Assembly: GCF_003194625.1 (NCBI RefSeq)
Contig: NZ_QHKX01000002.1
Coordinates: 992,001 to 1,056,000, forward strand
Origin: Nocardioides solisilvae
Lineage (GTDB): Bacteria > Actinomycetota > Actinomycetes > Propionibacteriales > Nocardioidaceae
Direction of reading: 5' to 3'
Length of the DNA stretch: 64,000 nucleotides
The position numbers and the translations under genes were made by a program. Numbering within the stretch: the stretch's first letter is position 1; each line of letters starts with the position of its first letter. Below the pieces are notes generated by a model. It made no database searches. It saw only the letters and a program-made list of their open reading frames with translations, and was not told where the DNA came from. This document shows, in pieces, positions 11,341 through 21,096 of this stretch.

Positions 11341-11381
11341 CAGCGGGGTGGTTCAGCGGGGTGGCTCGGCGGGGTGGTTCA
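11341..11381. repeat. 13-bp tandem repeat (three copies) reaching into a stop codon
   Basis: CAGCGGGGTGGTT, CAGCGGGGTGGCT and CGGCGGGGTGGTT follow each other without gaps, and a fourth partial unit contains the stop codon of the crotonase gene. No function is evident. Confidence 0.75.
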
Positions 11382-12130
11382 GCGGGAGACGAACTTCTCG
11401 ATCAGCGCCTGCGCCTCGGCACCGCGGACCATCTCGGTGATCGTCCGGGCCTCCTCGACCCCGGTCTCCGTGCGCGACATCTCCCAGCTCTGACGCAGCA
11501 GCCGACGGACGTGGCCCAGCGCCGTGGCGGGGCCGGACGCCAGGGCGGTCGCGAGCTCCCGCGCCCGGGTCGCGGGGTCGGCGTGCACCTCGGTGACCAG
11601 GCCCCAGTCGACGGCCTCGTCGGCCGTGGCCGGGCGGCCGAGCAGGGCGAAGGCCAGCGCCCGCTGCTGCCCCATCGCCCGCGGCAGCAGGTAGGACGCC
11701 CCGCAGTCGGGCGTGAAGCCGATGCCCGGGTAGGCGAAGACGAACTTCGTGGCGGGGTCGGAGACGATCACGTCGCAGCTGAGCATCAGCGCGAGCCCCG
11801 CGCCGGCGACCGCGCCCTGCACCGCGGCGACCACGGGCTTCTCCGTCGTCGCCAGGGCGCGGAAGGCGGCGTCGAGCTCGAGCGCCAGCTGGTGGATGTA
11901 CGCCGGCTGGTCCTCCGCCGAGGCGAACGACGCGACGTCGCCGCCCGCGCAGAACCTGGGCCCGGCCCCGGTCACCAGGACGGCCCGGACCTCGGGGTCG
12001 GCCGCCGCCCGCCCGACCGCGTCCGCGAGCTCACGGGTCGTCGCCAGGTCGAAGGCGTTGGCGGCGTCGGGACGGTCGAGCTCGAGGTGCGCGACACCGT
12101 CGGTGACGGCGTACGAGACCAGTGCCGCCA

Positions 12131-12131
<1 letters not shown>
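11379..12131 (-). CDS. Enoyl-CoA isomerase/hydratase (crotonase family, PaaG-like active site)
   Basis: This 250-residue crotonase has the CoA-binding and oxyanion segments ANAFD, GPRFCAGGD and VQGAVAGAGLALM. By eye alignment both hydratase glutamates (Glu144 and Glu164 of rat mitochondrial enoyl-CoA hydratase) are replaced, while FTPDCGASYLLPR carries the aspartate used by PaaG and other enoyl-CoA isomerases. It is therefore more likely an isomerase than a classical hydratase. The start codon overlaps the thiolase stop by one base (TGATG), and the upstream genes encode a thiolase and a hydroxyacyl-CoA dehydrogenase, making a beta-oxidation operon. Confidence 0.88.
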
Positions 12132-13309
<1,178 letters not shown>

Positions 13310-13351
13310 GTGTCCCTCTGTCGTCAGGAGCGGGCGCCGCCGTGGCGGCGC

Positions 13352-14215
13352 TCAGGAGTAGGTGTAGAAGCCCCGACCCGTCTTGCGCCCGAGCAGGCCG
13401 GCGTCGACCATTCTGGCCAGCAGCGGCGGGGCGGCGTACAGCGGCTCCTTGAACTCCTCGTAGAGGGACTCCGCGACGGCCTTCGTCGTGTCGAGGCCGA
13501 TCAGGTCGGCGAGCGCGAGGGGGCCCTGCGGGTGCGCGGCGCCCAGCACCAGGCCGCGGTCGATGTCCTCGGCGGTGGCGAAGCCCGACTCCAGCATCCG
13601 GATCGCCGAGAGGACGAACGGGATGAGCAGCGCGTTGACCACGAAGCCGGCGCGGTCCTGGCAGTCGATCGCCTTCTTGCCGAGGGTCTCCTCGACGAAG
13701 GCGCGGCTGCGCGCGGTGGTCTCGTCGGCGGTCAGCAGGCTCGGCACGAGCTCGACGAGCTGGAGCACCGGCACGGGGTTGAAGAAGTGGATCCCGATGA
13801 CCTGCTCGGGCCGCTCCGTCACGACGCCGAGCTTCATGATCGGGATCGAGGAGGTGTTGGAGGCCAGGATCGCCGACCGGTCCTCGACGACCTTGTCGAG
13901 GGTGCGGAAGAGCTCGGTCTTGGCGTCCTCGTCCTCGACGATCGCCTCGACCACGAGCTCGCGGTCGGCCAGCTCCCCGAGGTCGGTGACGACCCGGACG
14001 CGCTCGAGCACGGCGGCGGCGGAGTCGACCTTGCCCTTGGCCTCGGCGCGGGCGAGCGACTTCTCCAGGCGGGCCCGGCCGGCGTCGGCGGTCGCCGCGC
14101 TCGACTCCGCGACCACCACGTCGAGCCCGGCTCGCGCGCTGACCTCGGCGATGCCGGCCCCCATGAGCCCGCACCCGACCACTCCGACCTTCTGCACCTG
14201 CGACTGCACCGGCAT
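13352..14215 (-). CDS. 3-hydroxybutyryl-CoA dehydrogenase
   Basis: The 287-residue protein has the NAD-binding motif VGVVGCGLMGAGIAEV, the conserved SNTSS, the catalytic His in GIHFFNPVP, and the C-terminal domain with DRAGFVVNAL and GLLGRKTGRGFYTY. It oxidises (S)-3-hydroxyacyl-CoA to the 3-keto ester and would feed the thiolase encoded next. It is the first gene of the operon; a short palindrome 53 bp upstream of its start may be the operator. All expected residues are present. Confidence 0.94.
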   Translation of the reverse strand: MPVQSQVQKVGVVGCGLMGAGIAEVSARAGLDVVVAESSAATADAGRARLEKSLARAEAKGKVDSAAAVLERVRVVTDLGELADRELVVEAIVEDEDAKTELFRTLDKVVEDRSAILASNTSSIPIMKLGVVTERPEQVIGIHFFNPVPVLQLVELVPSLLTADETTARSRAFVEETLGKKAIDCQDRAGFVVNALLIPFVLSAIRMLESGFATAEDIDRGLVLGAAHPQGPLALADLIGLDTTKAVAESLYEEFKEPLYAAPPLLARMVDAGLLGRKTGRGFYTYS

Positions 14216-14267
14216 GGGGTGCCACCTTCCGATCTCCGGGACTGAGTACGCCCCAGACGGTACGCAG

Positions 14268-14279
14268 TACCGCTCGGTA
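14268..14279. promoter_or_regulatory. TetR-type palindrome upstream of the hydroxyacyl-CoA dehydrogenase operon
   Basis: TACCGCTCGGTA has perfect 5-bp arms around CT. It has the same architecture and central CT as the TTAGCG-CT-CGCTAA sites of the 31-48 kb island, but different arms, so a different but related regulator is likely. Confidence 0.4.
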
Positions 14280-14300
14280 ACCCGAACCCGGCGGGTCGCC

Positions 14301-14918
14301 TCAGCGCACGCGGCGGTCCTCGAAACGGGTCCCCCACGCCGCGCAGAGCCCGCCGAGGGCTCCGAAGAGGTGGCCCTGCCAGGAGACCCCGGCCTGACCG
14401 GGCAGGACGCCCCACAGCGCGCCGCCGTAGAGCAGGAAGACCACGACGCCGAGCGCGATCTGCCCCGGCCGCCGCGTGAAGACGCCGCGGACCAGCAGGT
14501 AGAGGAGCCACCCGAAGACCAGGATCGACGCCCCGAGGTGGACCGTGCCGACGCCGCCGAAGAACCACGTCCCGAGCCCGCCGACGATCCAGACCACCGT
14601 CGTGACGACGAGCCAGCGCCCCACGCCCGAGAGGAGGATCAGGAAGCCGAGCACCAGCAGCGGGACCGAGTTGGCGACCAGGTGGTCCCACCCCAGGTGC
14701 AGCAGCGGGGCGAGCAGGATCCCCATCAGGCCGTCGGAGTAGCCGGGGCGGATCCCCTCGTCGTCGAGCTGGTTGCCGGTGGCGGCGTCGTACCCCTCGA
14801 TCACCCAGAGCAGGGCGACGAAGCCGGCGCTCCACAGCGCGGCGGTCCGCCAGGCGGCGAAGCGCGACGGCCCGCGCTCGACGTACGGACCCGGGGAGGC
14901 GGACGACCAGCCTGACAT
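14301..14918 (-). CDS. Rhomboid-family intramembrane serine protease
   Basis: This 205-residue protein has about six membrane helices with a catalytic Ser131 in HLGASILVFGW and His183 in WQGHLFGALGG, the Ser/His dyad of rhomboids. A conserved Asn is present in LVANSVPLL. It would cut transmembrane substrates within the bilayer; the target is unknown. The protein is short and has no extra domains, which is common in Actinobacteria. It is divergent from the MarR regulator gene. Confidence 0.9.
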   Translation of the reverse strand: MSGWSSASPGPYVERGPSRFAAWRTAALWSAGFVALLWVIEGYDAATGNQLDDEGIRPGYSDGLMGILLAPLLHLGWDHLVANSVPLLVLGFLILLSGVGRWLVVTTVVWIVGGLGTWFFGGVGTVHLGASILVFGWLLYLLVRGVFTRRPGQIALGVVVFLLYGGALWGVLPGQAGVSWQGHLFGALGGLCAAWGTRFEDRRVR

Positions 14919-14981
14919 GCCCCCACGCTAGGCGGCCGGGACAACCCGCGCTGAGGTCGTAGGACGTCCAAGGAAATGCGC

Positions 14982-14987
14982 TAGCGT
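14982..14987 (+). promoter_or_regulatory. -10 box of a leaderless promoter (TAGCGT)
   Basis: TAGCGT ends six bases before the ATG at 14994; no ribosome site is visible. Confidence 0.45.
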
Positions 14988-14993
14988 GGCCGC

Positions 14994-15536
14994 ATGAGCC
15001 GACCGCCCGCCCCCGACGCCGCCCCCGGGCCACGCGACCCGATCCGGGAGGCGCGCGTGCAGTGGGTGCGGCACGGCTGGGACGAGGCCGCCGACGGGAT
15101 GGCGATGGTGACCTCGGTGGTCCGCGCCCACCAGCTGCTGATGGAGCGGATCGACGGGGCGCTGCGCCCGCTCGGGCTCACCTTCGCCCGCTACGAGGTG
15201 CTGCGGCTGCTCTCCTTCGTCCGCGAGGGCGCGATGCCGATGACCCGGCTGGGCTCCCTGCTGCAGGTGCACCCGACCAGCGTGACGAGCGCGGTCGACC
15301 GCCTGGTGAAGCAGGGGTACGCCGAGCGGCTGCGGCACCCGGACGACGGCCGGGTCGTGCTCGCCTCCCTCACCGACGAGGGTCGGGCGGTCGTCGAGGG
15401 GGCCACCGTCGCGCTCAACAGCGAGGTCTTCGAGAAGCCCGGCCTCTCCCCCGAACGGGTCAAGCAGCTCACCGGGCTGCTCGCCGAGCTGCGGGCCGGA
15501 GCCGGCGACCACGTCGCCCCGGACCTGACCCGTTGA
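14994..15536 (+). CDS. MarR-family transcriptional regulator
   Basis: The 180-residue protein has the winged-helix fold of MarR: dimerisation helices, the recognition part MTRLGSLLQVHPTSVTSAVDRLVKQGYAERL and the wing HPDDGRVVLASLTDEG. It probably acts as a ligand-responsive repressor. The fused mutase gene starts 102 bp downstream on the same strand, and an inverted repeat in between (15591-15604) overlaps a possible -10 box, so control of icmF is plausible. Similar MarR genes commonly sit beside isobutyryl-CoA mutase in relatives, to my recollection. Confidence 0.9.
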   Translation: MSRPPAPDAAPGPRDPIREARVQWVRHGWDEAADGMAMVTSVVRAHQLLMERIDGALRPLGLTFARYEVLRLLSFVREGAMPMTRLGSLLQVHPTSVTSAVDRLVKQGYAERLRHPDDGRVVLASLTDEGRAVVEGATVALNSEVFEKPGLSPERVKQLTGLLAELRAGAGDHVAPDLTR

Positions 15537-15590
15537 GAGCTACCTGAGGGTAGCGCACCTCGGGCTTCCCCTCCGATAGTTGGGCGTCCT

Positions 15591-15604
15591 AGTATCGAGA
15601 TACT
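15591..15604. promoter_or_regulatory. Inverted repeat overlapping a possible icmF promoter
   Basis: AGTATC-GA-GATACT has perfect 6-bp arms. TAGTAT (15590-15595) inside it looks like a -10 box. It lies 35 bp before the icmF start and may be the MarR operator. Confidence 0.5.
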
Positions 15605-15638
15605 TGGAAGTCCTACCACTCCCCCGCGAAGGGTTCCG

Positions 15639-18600
15639 ATGTCTCACTCCCCCGACCTGCACGTGCCGACCCACCCGGTCCGCCTCGTCACCGCCTCGAG
15701 CCTCTTCGACGGCCACGACGCCTCGATCAACATCATGCGGCGGATCTTCCAGTCCCAGGGCTGCGAGGTGATCCACCTCGGCCACAACCGCTCGGTCCAG
15801 GAGGTCGTCGACGCGGCGCTCGAGGAGGACGTGCAGGGCGTCGCGGTCTCGTCGTACCAGGGCGGCCACGTGGAGTACTTCGAGTACCTCGTGGAGTCGC
15901 TGCGCGCCGCGGGCGCCGGCCACGTCAAGGTCGTGGGCGGGGGCGGCGGCGTGATCGTGCCCGCCGAGATCACGCGGCTGCGCGAGTCGGGCGTCACCAT
16001 CTTCTCCCCCGAGGACGGCCAGAAGATGGGCCTCGTCGGGATGATCAACTCCGTCGTCCGCGACTGCGACTTCGACCCGTGGGCGATCCGCCAGGTCAGC
16101 GCCGAGGAGGTGCTGACCGGCGACCGCACCGCCGTGGCGCGCGCCCTGACCGGCGCCGAGACCGGCCAGCTGCCCGACGACGTGCTGGCCCGGATCCGCG
16201 AGGCGGCCGCCGCCCGCACCACCCCCGTCCTCGGCATCACCGGCACCGGCGGCTCCGGCAAGTCGAGCCTCACCGACGAGATCGTCCGCCGGTTCCGCGT
16301 CGACCAGCAGGACAAGCTGCGGATCGCCGTCGTCGCGGTCGACCCCACCCGACGCAAGGGCGGCGGCGCGCTGCTCGGCGACCGGATCCGCGCCAACTCC
16401 CTCGACGGCGACCGCGTCTTCTTCCGCAGCCTCGCCACCCGCGGCGCCCACGAGGTGCCCGAGCACCTGGCCGACGTCATCGCCACGACGAAGGCCGCCG
16501 GCTTCGACCTGGTCATCGTCGAGACCCCCGGCATCGGCCAGGGCGACGCGGCGATCGTCCCCTTCGTCGACACCTCGCTCTACGTGATGACGCCCGAGTT
16601 CGGCGCCGCCTCGCAGCTGGAGAAGATCGACATGCTCGACTTCGCCGACACGGTCGCGATCAACAAGTTCGAGCGCCGCGGCGCCAAGGACGCGCTGCGC
16701 GACGTCGGCCGGCAGATGGTGCGCAACCGGGAGGCGTTCGGCAAGCAGCCGCACGACATGCCGGTCTTCGGCACCAGCGCAGCGACCTTCAACGACGACG
16801 GCGTCACCGCGCTCTACCAGCACCTGCGCGGCGTCCTCGGCGAGCTGGGCCTGCCCGTCGCCGAGGGGACGCTGCCCCACGTCGACGTGCGCCACTCCTC
16901 CGGGATCCGCCAGGTCGTCCCGACCGACCGGGTCCGCTACCTCGCCGAGATCACCGAGACGGTCCGCGACTACCACCGCCGGACCGAGGAGTACGTCGAG
17001 GCCGCCCGCCGCGTGCAGCGGCTCGACGTGGTGCAGGGCGAGCTGGTCGAGGCCGGCGAGGGCGCCGACAACGTCGGCGGCCTGCTGGAGAAGGCGCGCA
17101 AGCAGCTGCCCCACGAGGTGGCCGACCAGATCGAGGCGTGGCCGGCCGTCGTGGAGTCGTACTCCGGCGACGAGCAGGTCGTGAAGGTCCGCGACCGCGA
17201 GATCCACACCACGCTCACCCGCGAGTCGCTGAGCGGCAACAAGATCCCCCGCGTCGCGCTTCCCCGGTACGCCGACCACGGCGAGCTGGTCCGCTTCTGG
17301 CGCAAGGAGAACCTGCCCGGGTTCTTCCCCTTCACCGCGGGCGTCTTCCCGTTCAAGCGCGACGGCGAGGACCCGGCCCGGATGTTCGCCGGCGAGGGCG
17401 ACCCCGCGCGCACCAACCGCCGGTTCAAGATCCTCAGCTCCGACGGCGAGGCCACCCGCCTCTCCACCGCCTTCGACTCGGTCACCCTCTACGGCCGCGA
17501 CCCCGACCCGCGCCCCGACGTCTACGGCAAGGTCGGCACCTCCGGCGTCTCGGTCGCCACGCTCGAGGACATGAAGGTGCTGTACGACGGCTTCGACCTG
17601 GTCGCGCCGAGCACCAGCGTGAGCATGACGATCAACGGGCCCGCCCCGACGGTGCTCGCCTTCTTCCTCAACACCGTCATCGACCAGCAGGTCGAGAAGT
17701 TCCGCGAGGCCGAGGGGCGCGAGCCGTCCGACGACGAGCACGCCCAGCTGGCGGCGTACGCCCTGGCCAACGTGCGCGGCACCGTGCAGGCCGACATCCT
17801 CAAGGAGGACCAGGGGCAGAACACCTGCCTCTTCTCCACCGAGTTCTCCCTGCGGATGATGGCCGACATCCAGGAGTGGTTCATCCAGCAGAAGGTCCGG
17901 AACTTCTACTCGGTCTCGATCTCGGGCTACCACATCGCCGAGGCCGGGGCGAACCCGATCAGCCAGCTCGCGTTCACGCTCGCCAACGGCTTCACCTACG
18001 TCGAGGCCTACCTCGCGCGCGGGATGGACATCGACGACTTCGCGCCCAACCTGTCGTTCTTCTTCTCCAACGGCATGGACCCGGAGTACTCGGTGCTGGG
18101 CCGCGTCGCCCGCCGGATCTGGGCGGTGGCGATGAAGGAGAAGTACGGCGCCAACGAGCGGTCGCAGAAGCTGAAGTACCACGTGCAGACCTCCGGGCGG
18201 AGCCTGCACGCGCAGGAGATGGACTTCAACGACATCCGCACCACGCTTCAGGCGCTCATCGCGATCTACGACAACGCCAACAGCCTGCACACCAACGCCT
18301 ACGACGAGGCGGTCACCACCCCGACCGAGGAGTCGGTGCGCCGCGCCCTGGCGATCCAGCTGATCATCAACCGCGAGTGGGGCCTGGCGATGAACGAGAA
18401 CCCCCTGCAGGGCTCCTTCATCATCGACGAGCTCACCGACCTGGTGGAGGAGGCCGTGCTGCGCGAGTTCGACTCGCTCAACGAGCGCGGCGGCGTGCTC
18501 GGCGCGATGGAGACCGGCTACCAGCGCGGCCGGATCCAGGACGAGTCGATGCTCTACGAGCACCGCAAGCACGACGGCTCGCTGCCGATCATCGGCGTCA

Positions 18601-18875
18601 ACACGTTCGTCAAGCCCGACTCCGACGTCTCGCCGGCCGAGGTCGAGCTGGCCCGGGCGACCGAGGCCGAGAAGGAGTCGCAGCTGCGCCGGGTGCGCGA
18701 GTTCCAGGCCGCCCACGGCCCCGAGGCCCAGGAGGCGCTGGCCCGCCTCAAGGACGCGGCCGTCTCGGGCGAGAACGTCTTCGCCGTGCTGATGGACGCC
18801 GCCCGCGTCTGCTCGCTGCAGCAGGTGACCGAGGCGTTCTTCGAGGTCGGCGGCCAGTACCGCCGCAACGTCTGA
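15639..18875 (+). CDS. icmF: Fused isobutyryl-CoA mutase (IcmF)
   Basis: The 1078-residue protein joins three parts: an N-terminal adenosylcobalamin domain with the His ligand motif DGHDAS (residues 24-29), a MeaB-like G-protein chaperone with P-loop GTGGSGKSS near residues 200-208, and a C-terminal mutase barrel with HVQTSGRSLHAQEMDFND and NANSLHTNAYDEA. This order is specific to IcmF, which interconverts isobutyryl-CoA and n-butyryl-CoA (some also act on isovaleryl/pivalyl-CoA) using coenzyme B12. It links valine-type branched acids to the butyryl-CoA beta-oxidation genes nearby. GAAGGG precedes the ATG. The frame is intact over the full family length. Confidence 0.97.
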   Translation: MSHSPDLHVPTHPVRLVTASSLFDGHDASINIMRRIFQSQGCEVIHLGHNRSVQEVVDAALEEDVQGVAVSSYQGGHVEYFEYLVESLRAAGAGHVKVVGGGGGVIVPAEITRLRESGVTIFSPEDGQKMGLVGMINSVVRDCDFDPWAIRQVSAEEVLTGDRTAVARALTGAETGQLPDDVLARIREAAAARTTPVLGITGTGGSGKSSLTDEIVRRFRVDQQDKLRIAVVAVDPTRRKGGGALLGDRIRANSLDGDRVFFRSLATRGAHEVPEHLADVIATTKAAGFDLVIVETPGIGQGDAAIVPFVDTSLYVMTPEFGAASQLEKIDMLDFADTVAINKFERRGAKDALRDVGRQMVRNREAFGKQPHDMPVFGTSAATFNDDGVTALYQHLRGVLGELGLPVAEGTLPHVDVRHSSGIRQVVPTDRVRYLAEITETVRDYHRRTEEYVEAARRVQRLDVVQGELVEAGEGADNVGGLLEKARKQLPHEVADQIEAWPAVVESYSGDEQVVKVRDREIHTTLTRESLSGNKIPRVALPRYADHGELVRFWRKENLPGFFPFTAGVFPFKRDGEDPARMFAGEGDPARTNRRFKILSSDGEATRLSTAFDSVTLYGRDPDPRPDVYGKVGTSGVSVATLEDMKVLYDGFDLVAPSTSVSMTINGPAPTVLAFFLNTVIDQQVEKFREAEGREPSDDEHAQLAAYALANVRGTVQADILKEDQGQNTCLFSTEFSLRMMADIQEWFIQQKVRNFYSVSISGYHIAEAGANPISQLAFTLANGFTYVEAYLARGMDIDDFAPNLSFFFSNGMDPEYSVLGRVARRIWAVAMKEKYGANERSQKLKYHVQTSGRSLHAQEMDFNDIRTTLQALIAIYDNANSLHTNAYDEAVTTPTEESVRRALAIQLIINREWGLAMNENPLQGSFIIDELTDLVEEAVLREFDSLNERGGVLGAMETGYQRGRIQDESMLYEHRKHDGSLPIIGVNTFVKPDSDVSPAEVELARATEAEKESQLRRVREFQAAHGPEAQEALARLKDAAVSGENVFAVLMDAARVCSLQQVTEAFFEVGGQYRRNV

Positions 18876-18969
18876 CCCTCCGCCCCAACCCGTTCCACAC
18901 AGTCCCACCCGATCCACCCCGCCCCACCCCGCTTCCCGCCCACCTCCTCCCTCCCCGGGCGGGGATCCC

Positions 18970-19032
18970 GATAGTCCCCCGCGTTCTGACACCTCCCACG
19001 GCGTGTCGCCGGTCAGAACGCGGGGGACTATC
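18970..19032. repeat. REP-like palindrome, family B, copy 1
   Basis: Two exactly complementary 21-nt arms (18970-18990 and 19012-19032) enclose a 21-nt loop. The arms begin GATAGTCCCCC and end GGGGGACTATC. It lies in the 295-bp gap between icmF and the amidotransferase gene and could also act as a terminator. The rest of that gap is a C-rich stretch without a gene. Confidence 0.85.
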
Positions 19033-19170
19033 TCCTTTCCCGGGCGGCGGTAGGCGGGTGGGTCGCATGACGCGGGGTCCTGTCGGGCACTCACCCGGGG
19101 CCGCCGCACGCGGTCACGCACCGCCACGGCCCACGCCGACACCCACGCCCCCGTCAGGGAAGGAACCCCC

Positions 19171-20121
19171 ATGTGCCGAGTCCTCGCCTACGTCGGGCCG
19201 GAGGTCCCGTTGAAGAGCCTGCTGCTCACCCCGGAGAACAGCCTCCTCAACCAGACCCTCGACCCCGAGCGGCACCCCCAGCTGCAGCTGGCCGGCTGGG
19301 GCTTCGCCGCGTGGAGCGAGAACTTCTGCGACCCCGAGAAGCCCTTCGTCTACCGCCGCCCGATGGCCGCGTTCTACGACGACAACGTCCCGACCGTCGT
19401 CCCGGCGCTACAGGCCCACACGATGCTGGCCCACGTGCGCGCGGCCTCCTACAACGCGCACGTCGTGCTCGCCGACGAGAACTGCCACCCGTTCGTCTTC
19501 GACGGCTCCCCGTGGACCATCGCGCAAAACGGCTTCGTCCCGGGCTGGCAGGTCCTCCAGCGCGAGCTGCTGCCGCACTGCAAGGACGAGTACCTCACGC
19601 AGATGACCGGCACCACCGACACCGAGTTCCTCTCCGTGCTGCTGCTCTCGGTGATGGAGAGCGACAGCGACGAGGACGTCAAGCGTGCCGTCGAGGAGGT
19701 CGTGCGCCTCGTCGCGGACGCGCGCGAGAAGCTCGGCGAGCCGGGGCTGACCAAGATGAAGATGGCGCTGGTCTCCCCCCGCCGGGTCATCGGGATCAAC
19801 ACCGGCCTCGGACACCAGGGCGAGACCGACCCCCGGGGCGACTGGCGGGAGCTGAGGAAGGCGGAGCCGGGCACGGACGACCTCTCCCTCGGCATGCTGC
19901 TGGAGCCGATGTACATGCTGACCGGTCGCCACCTGCAGACGGAGCAGGGCACCTACGGCTTCGACGAGTGCGGCGACGAGGACGCAACGTCCGCGATCTT
20001 CGCCTCCGAGCCGCTGACCGACGAGACCGAGGACTGGTCGATGCTGGAGTTCGGGCAGATCGTCTTCCTCGAGAAGGACGGCGAGGGCATCACCCGGACC
20101 GTCGACGACCTGAAGGTGTAG
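19171..20121 (+). CDS. Class II glutamine amidotransferase of unknown pathway
   Basis: The 316-residue protein begins MCRVLAYVG, so Cys2 becomes the N-terminal nucleophile after Met removal, as in class II (Ntn) amidotransferases. Further family signs are GWGFAAW, HVRAAS, ENCHPFVF and AQNGFVPGW. It resembles the EgtC/YafJ branch, but no ergothioneine gene is nearby, so I do not call it EgtC. It probably hydrolyses the amide of glutamine or a gamma-glutamyl compound. The gene is flanked on both sides by family B palindromes. GGAAGG lies nine bases before the ATG. Confidence 0.88.
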   Translation: MCRVLAYVGPEVPLKSLLLTPENSLLNQTLDPERHPQLQLAGWGFAAWSENFCDPEKPFVYRRPMAAFYDDNVPTVVPALQAHTMLAHVRAASYNAHVVLADENCHPFVFDGSPWTIAQNGFVPGWQVLQRELLPHCKDEYLTQMTGTTDTEFLSVLLLSVMESDSDEDVKRAVEEVVRLVADAREKLGEPGLTKMKMALVSPRRVIGINTGLGHQGETDPRGDWRELRKAEPGTDDLSLGMLLEPMYMLTGRHLQTEQGTYGFDECGDEDATSAIFASEPLTDETEDWSMLEFGQIVFLEKDGEGITRTVDDLKV

Positions 20122-20173
20122 GCGGGCGCACGGAGGCGTCGTACGGCGTCGGCTCACTGCGCCCCGAGAGCTC

Positions 20174-20237
20174 GATAGTCCCCCACAAACTGACCATCCC
20201 CCGCGGCGTGCCGCCGGTCAGAACGTGGGGGACTATC
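20174..20237. repeat. REP-like palindrome, family B, copy 2
   Basis: Arms 20174-20194 and 20217-20237 pair at 18 of 21 positions and share GATAGTCCCCC/GGGGGACTATC with copy 1. It lies between two convergent genes and may serve as a terminator. Confidence 0.85.
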
Positions 20238-20249
20238 TCCACACCGGGG

Positions 20250-21026
20250 TCAGGGGACCGGGGAGAAGCCGCCGTCCACGTTGACGCTGGCGCCGGTGAC
20301 GTACGACGCCCGGGGCGAGAGCAGGAACGACGCCACGTCGGCGAACTCCTCGGCGCGGCCGAGCCGGCCCATCGGGATCCGCAGCCGCTCGGCCAGCGCG
20401 GCGGTGAAGGCGCCGTACTCCTGGCCCGACCGCTCGGCAGCGCGCACCCACTGGTCGCTGTCGACGTAGCCGATGAGGATCGCGTTGACCCGGACCCCGG
20501 TGGGCGCGAGCTCCTGGGCCATCGCCTTGGTCCAGGCGAGCCCGGCCGCCCGCGAGGCCGAGGTCGGGAGGCTCCCGGCGACGGGCGCCTTCGCCGAGAC
20601 CGCGAGGCTGTTGAGGACCGCTCCCCCGCGCTCCTTCAGGTGCGGCAGCGCGGCCCGGGTGAGCCGGACCATCGCCATCACCTTGAGCTCGTGGTCGGCG
20701 AGGATCTCGCCGTCGCCCAGCCCCTCGAACGAGCCCGCGGCGGCCGCCCCCGCGTTGTTCATGATCCCGTCGAGCCGGCCGAACTGCTCCAGCGCGCGGT
20801 CGACGAGCCGCTCCAGGTCGGCGACCTGCCGGACGTCGGCGCGCACCCCGACCGCCCTGCCGGGCAGCCCGTCGAGGCTGGAGACGGCGCGGCTCAACCG
20901 CTTCTCGTCGCGGCCGCAGACCACGACGCCCGCCCCCTCGCCGGCGAGCCGGTGCGCGGTCGCCAGTCCGAGCCCGTCGGAGCCGCCCGTGACGACGAAC
21001 GCTCGACCCTTCAGTCCCAGGTCCAT
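20250..21026 (-). CDS. SDR-family protein with altered catalytic residues
   Basis: The 258-residue protein has the NAD(P)-binding motif VVTGGSDGLGLA, NNAGAA and the C-terminal VNVDGGFSPVP of short-chain dehydrogenases. At the active site the usual YSASK is replaced by TSASR: both the catalytic Tyr and Lys are missing, while a Ser upstream (NSLAVSAK) remains. It may be a divergent reductase with another mechanism or a non-enzymatic binding protein. ATG 21026 has GAGGAG upstream. It lies 70 bp after the MFS exporter gene, probably in the same operon under the XRE-TetR regulator. Confidence 0.85.
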   Translation of the reverse strand: MDLGLKGRAFVVTGGSDGLGLATAHRLAGEGAGVVVCGRDEKRLSRAVSSLDGLPGRAVGVRADVRQVADLERLVDRALEQFGRLDGIMNNAGAAAAGSFEGLGDGEILADHELKVMAMVRLTRAALPHLKERGGAVLNSLAVSAKAPVAGSLPTSASRAAGLAWTKAMAQELAPTGVRVNAILIGYVDSDQWVRAAERSGQEYGAFTAALAERLRIPMGRLGRAEEFADVASFLLSPRASYVTGASVNVDGGFSPVP

Positions 21027-21096
21027 CTCGATCTCCTCGTTGCCGGTGGACCCCCATCCTGCTCCGCCGGCCCTAGGCGCGGCCAGCGGGGTGCGA

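Noticed and set aside
15540..19172. A very long open frame (about 1200 codons) on the strand opposite icmF, and similar ones opposite many other genes
   Set aside because: In this GC content, frames antisense to real genes stay open by codon-position bias. The translation is low-complexity Asp/Gly/Arg/Val-rich without family motifs, while icmF is a clear full-length protein.
19171..20121. Naming the class II amidotransferase EgtC (ergothioneine synthesis)
   Set aside because: No egtA, egtB, egtD or egtE gene is adjacent and the protein differs in length and wording from EgtC.
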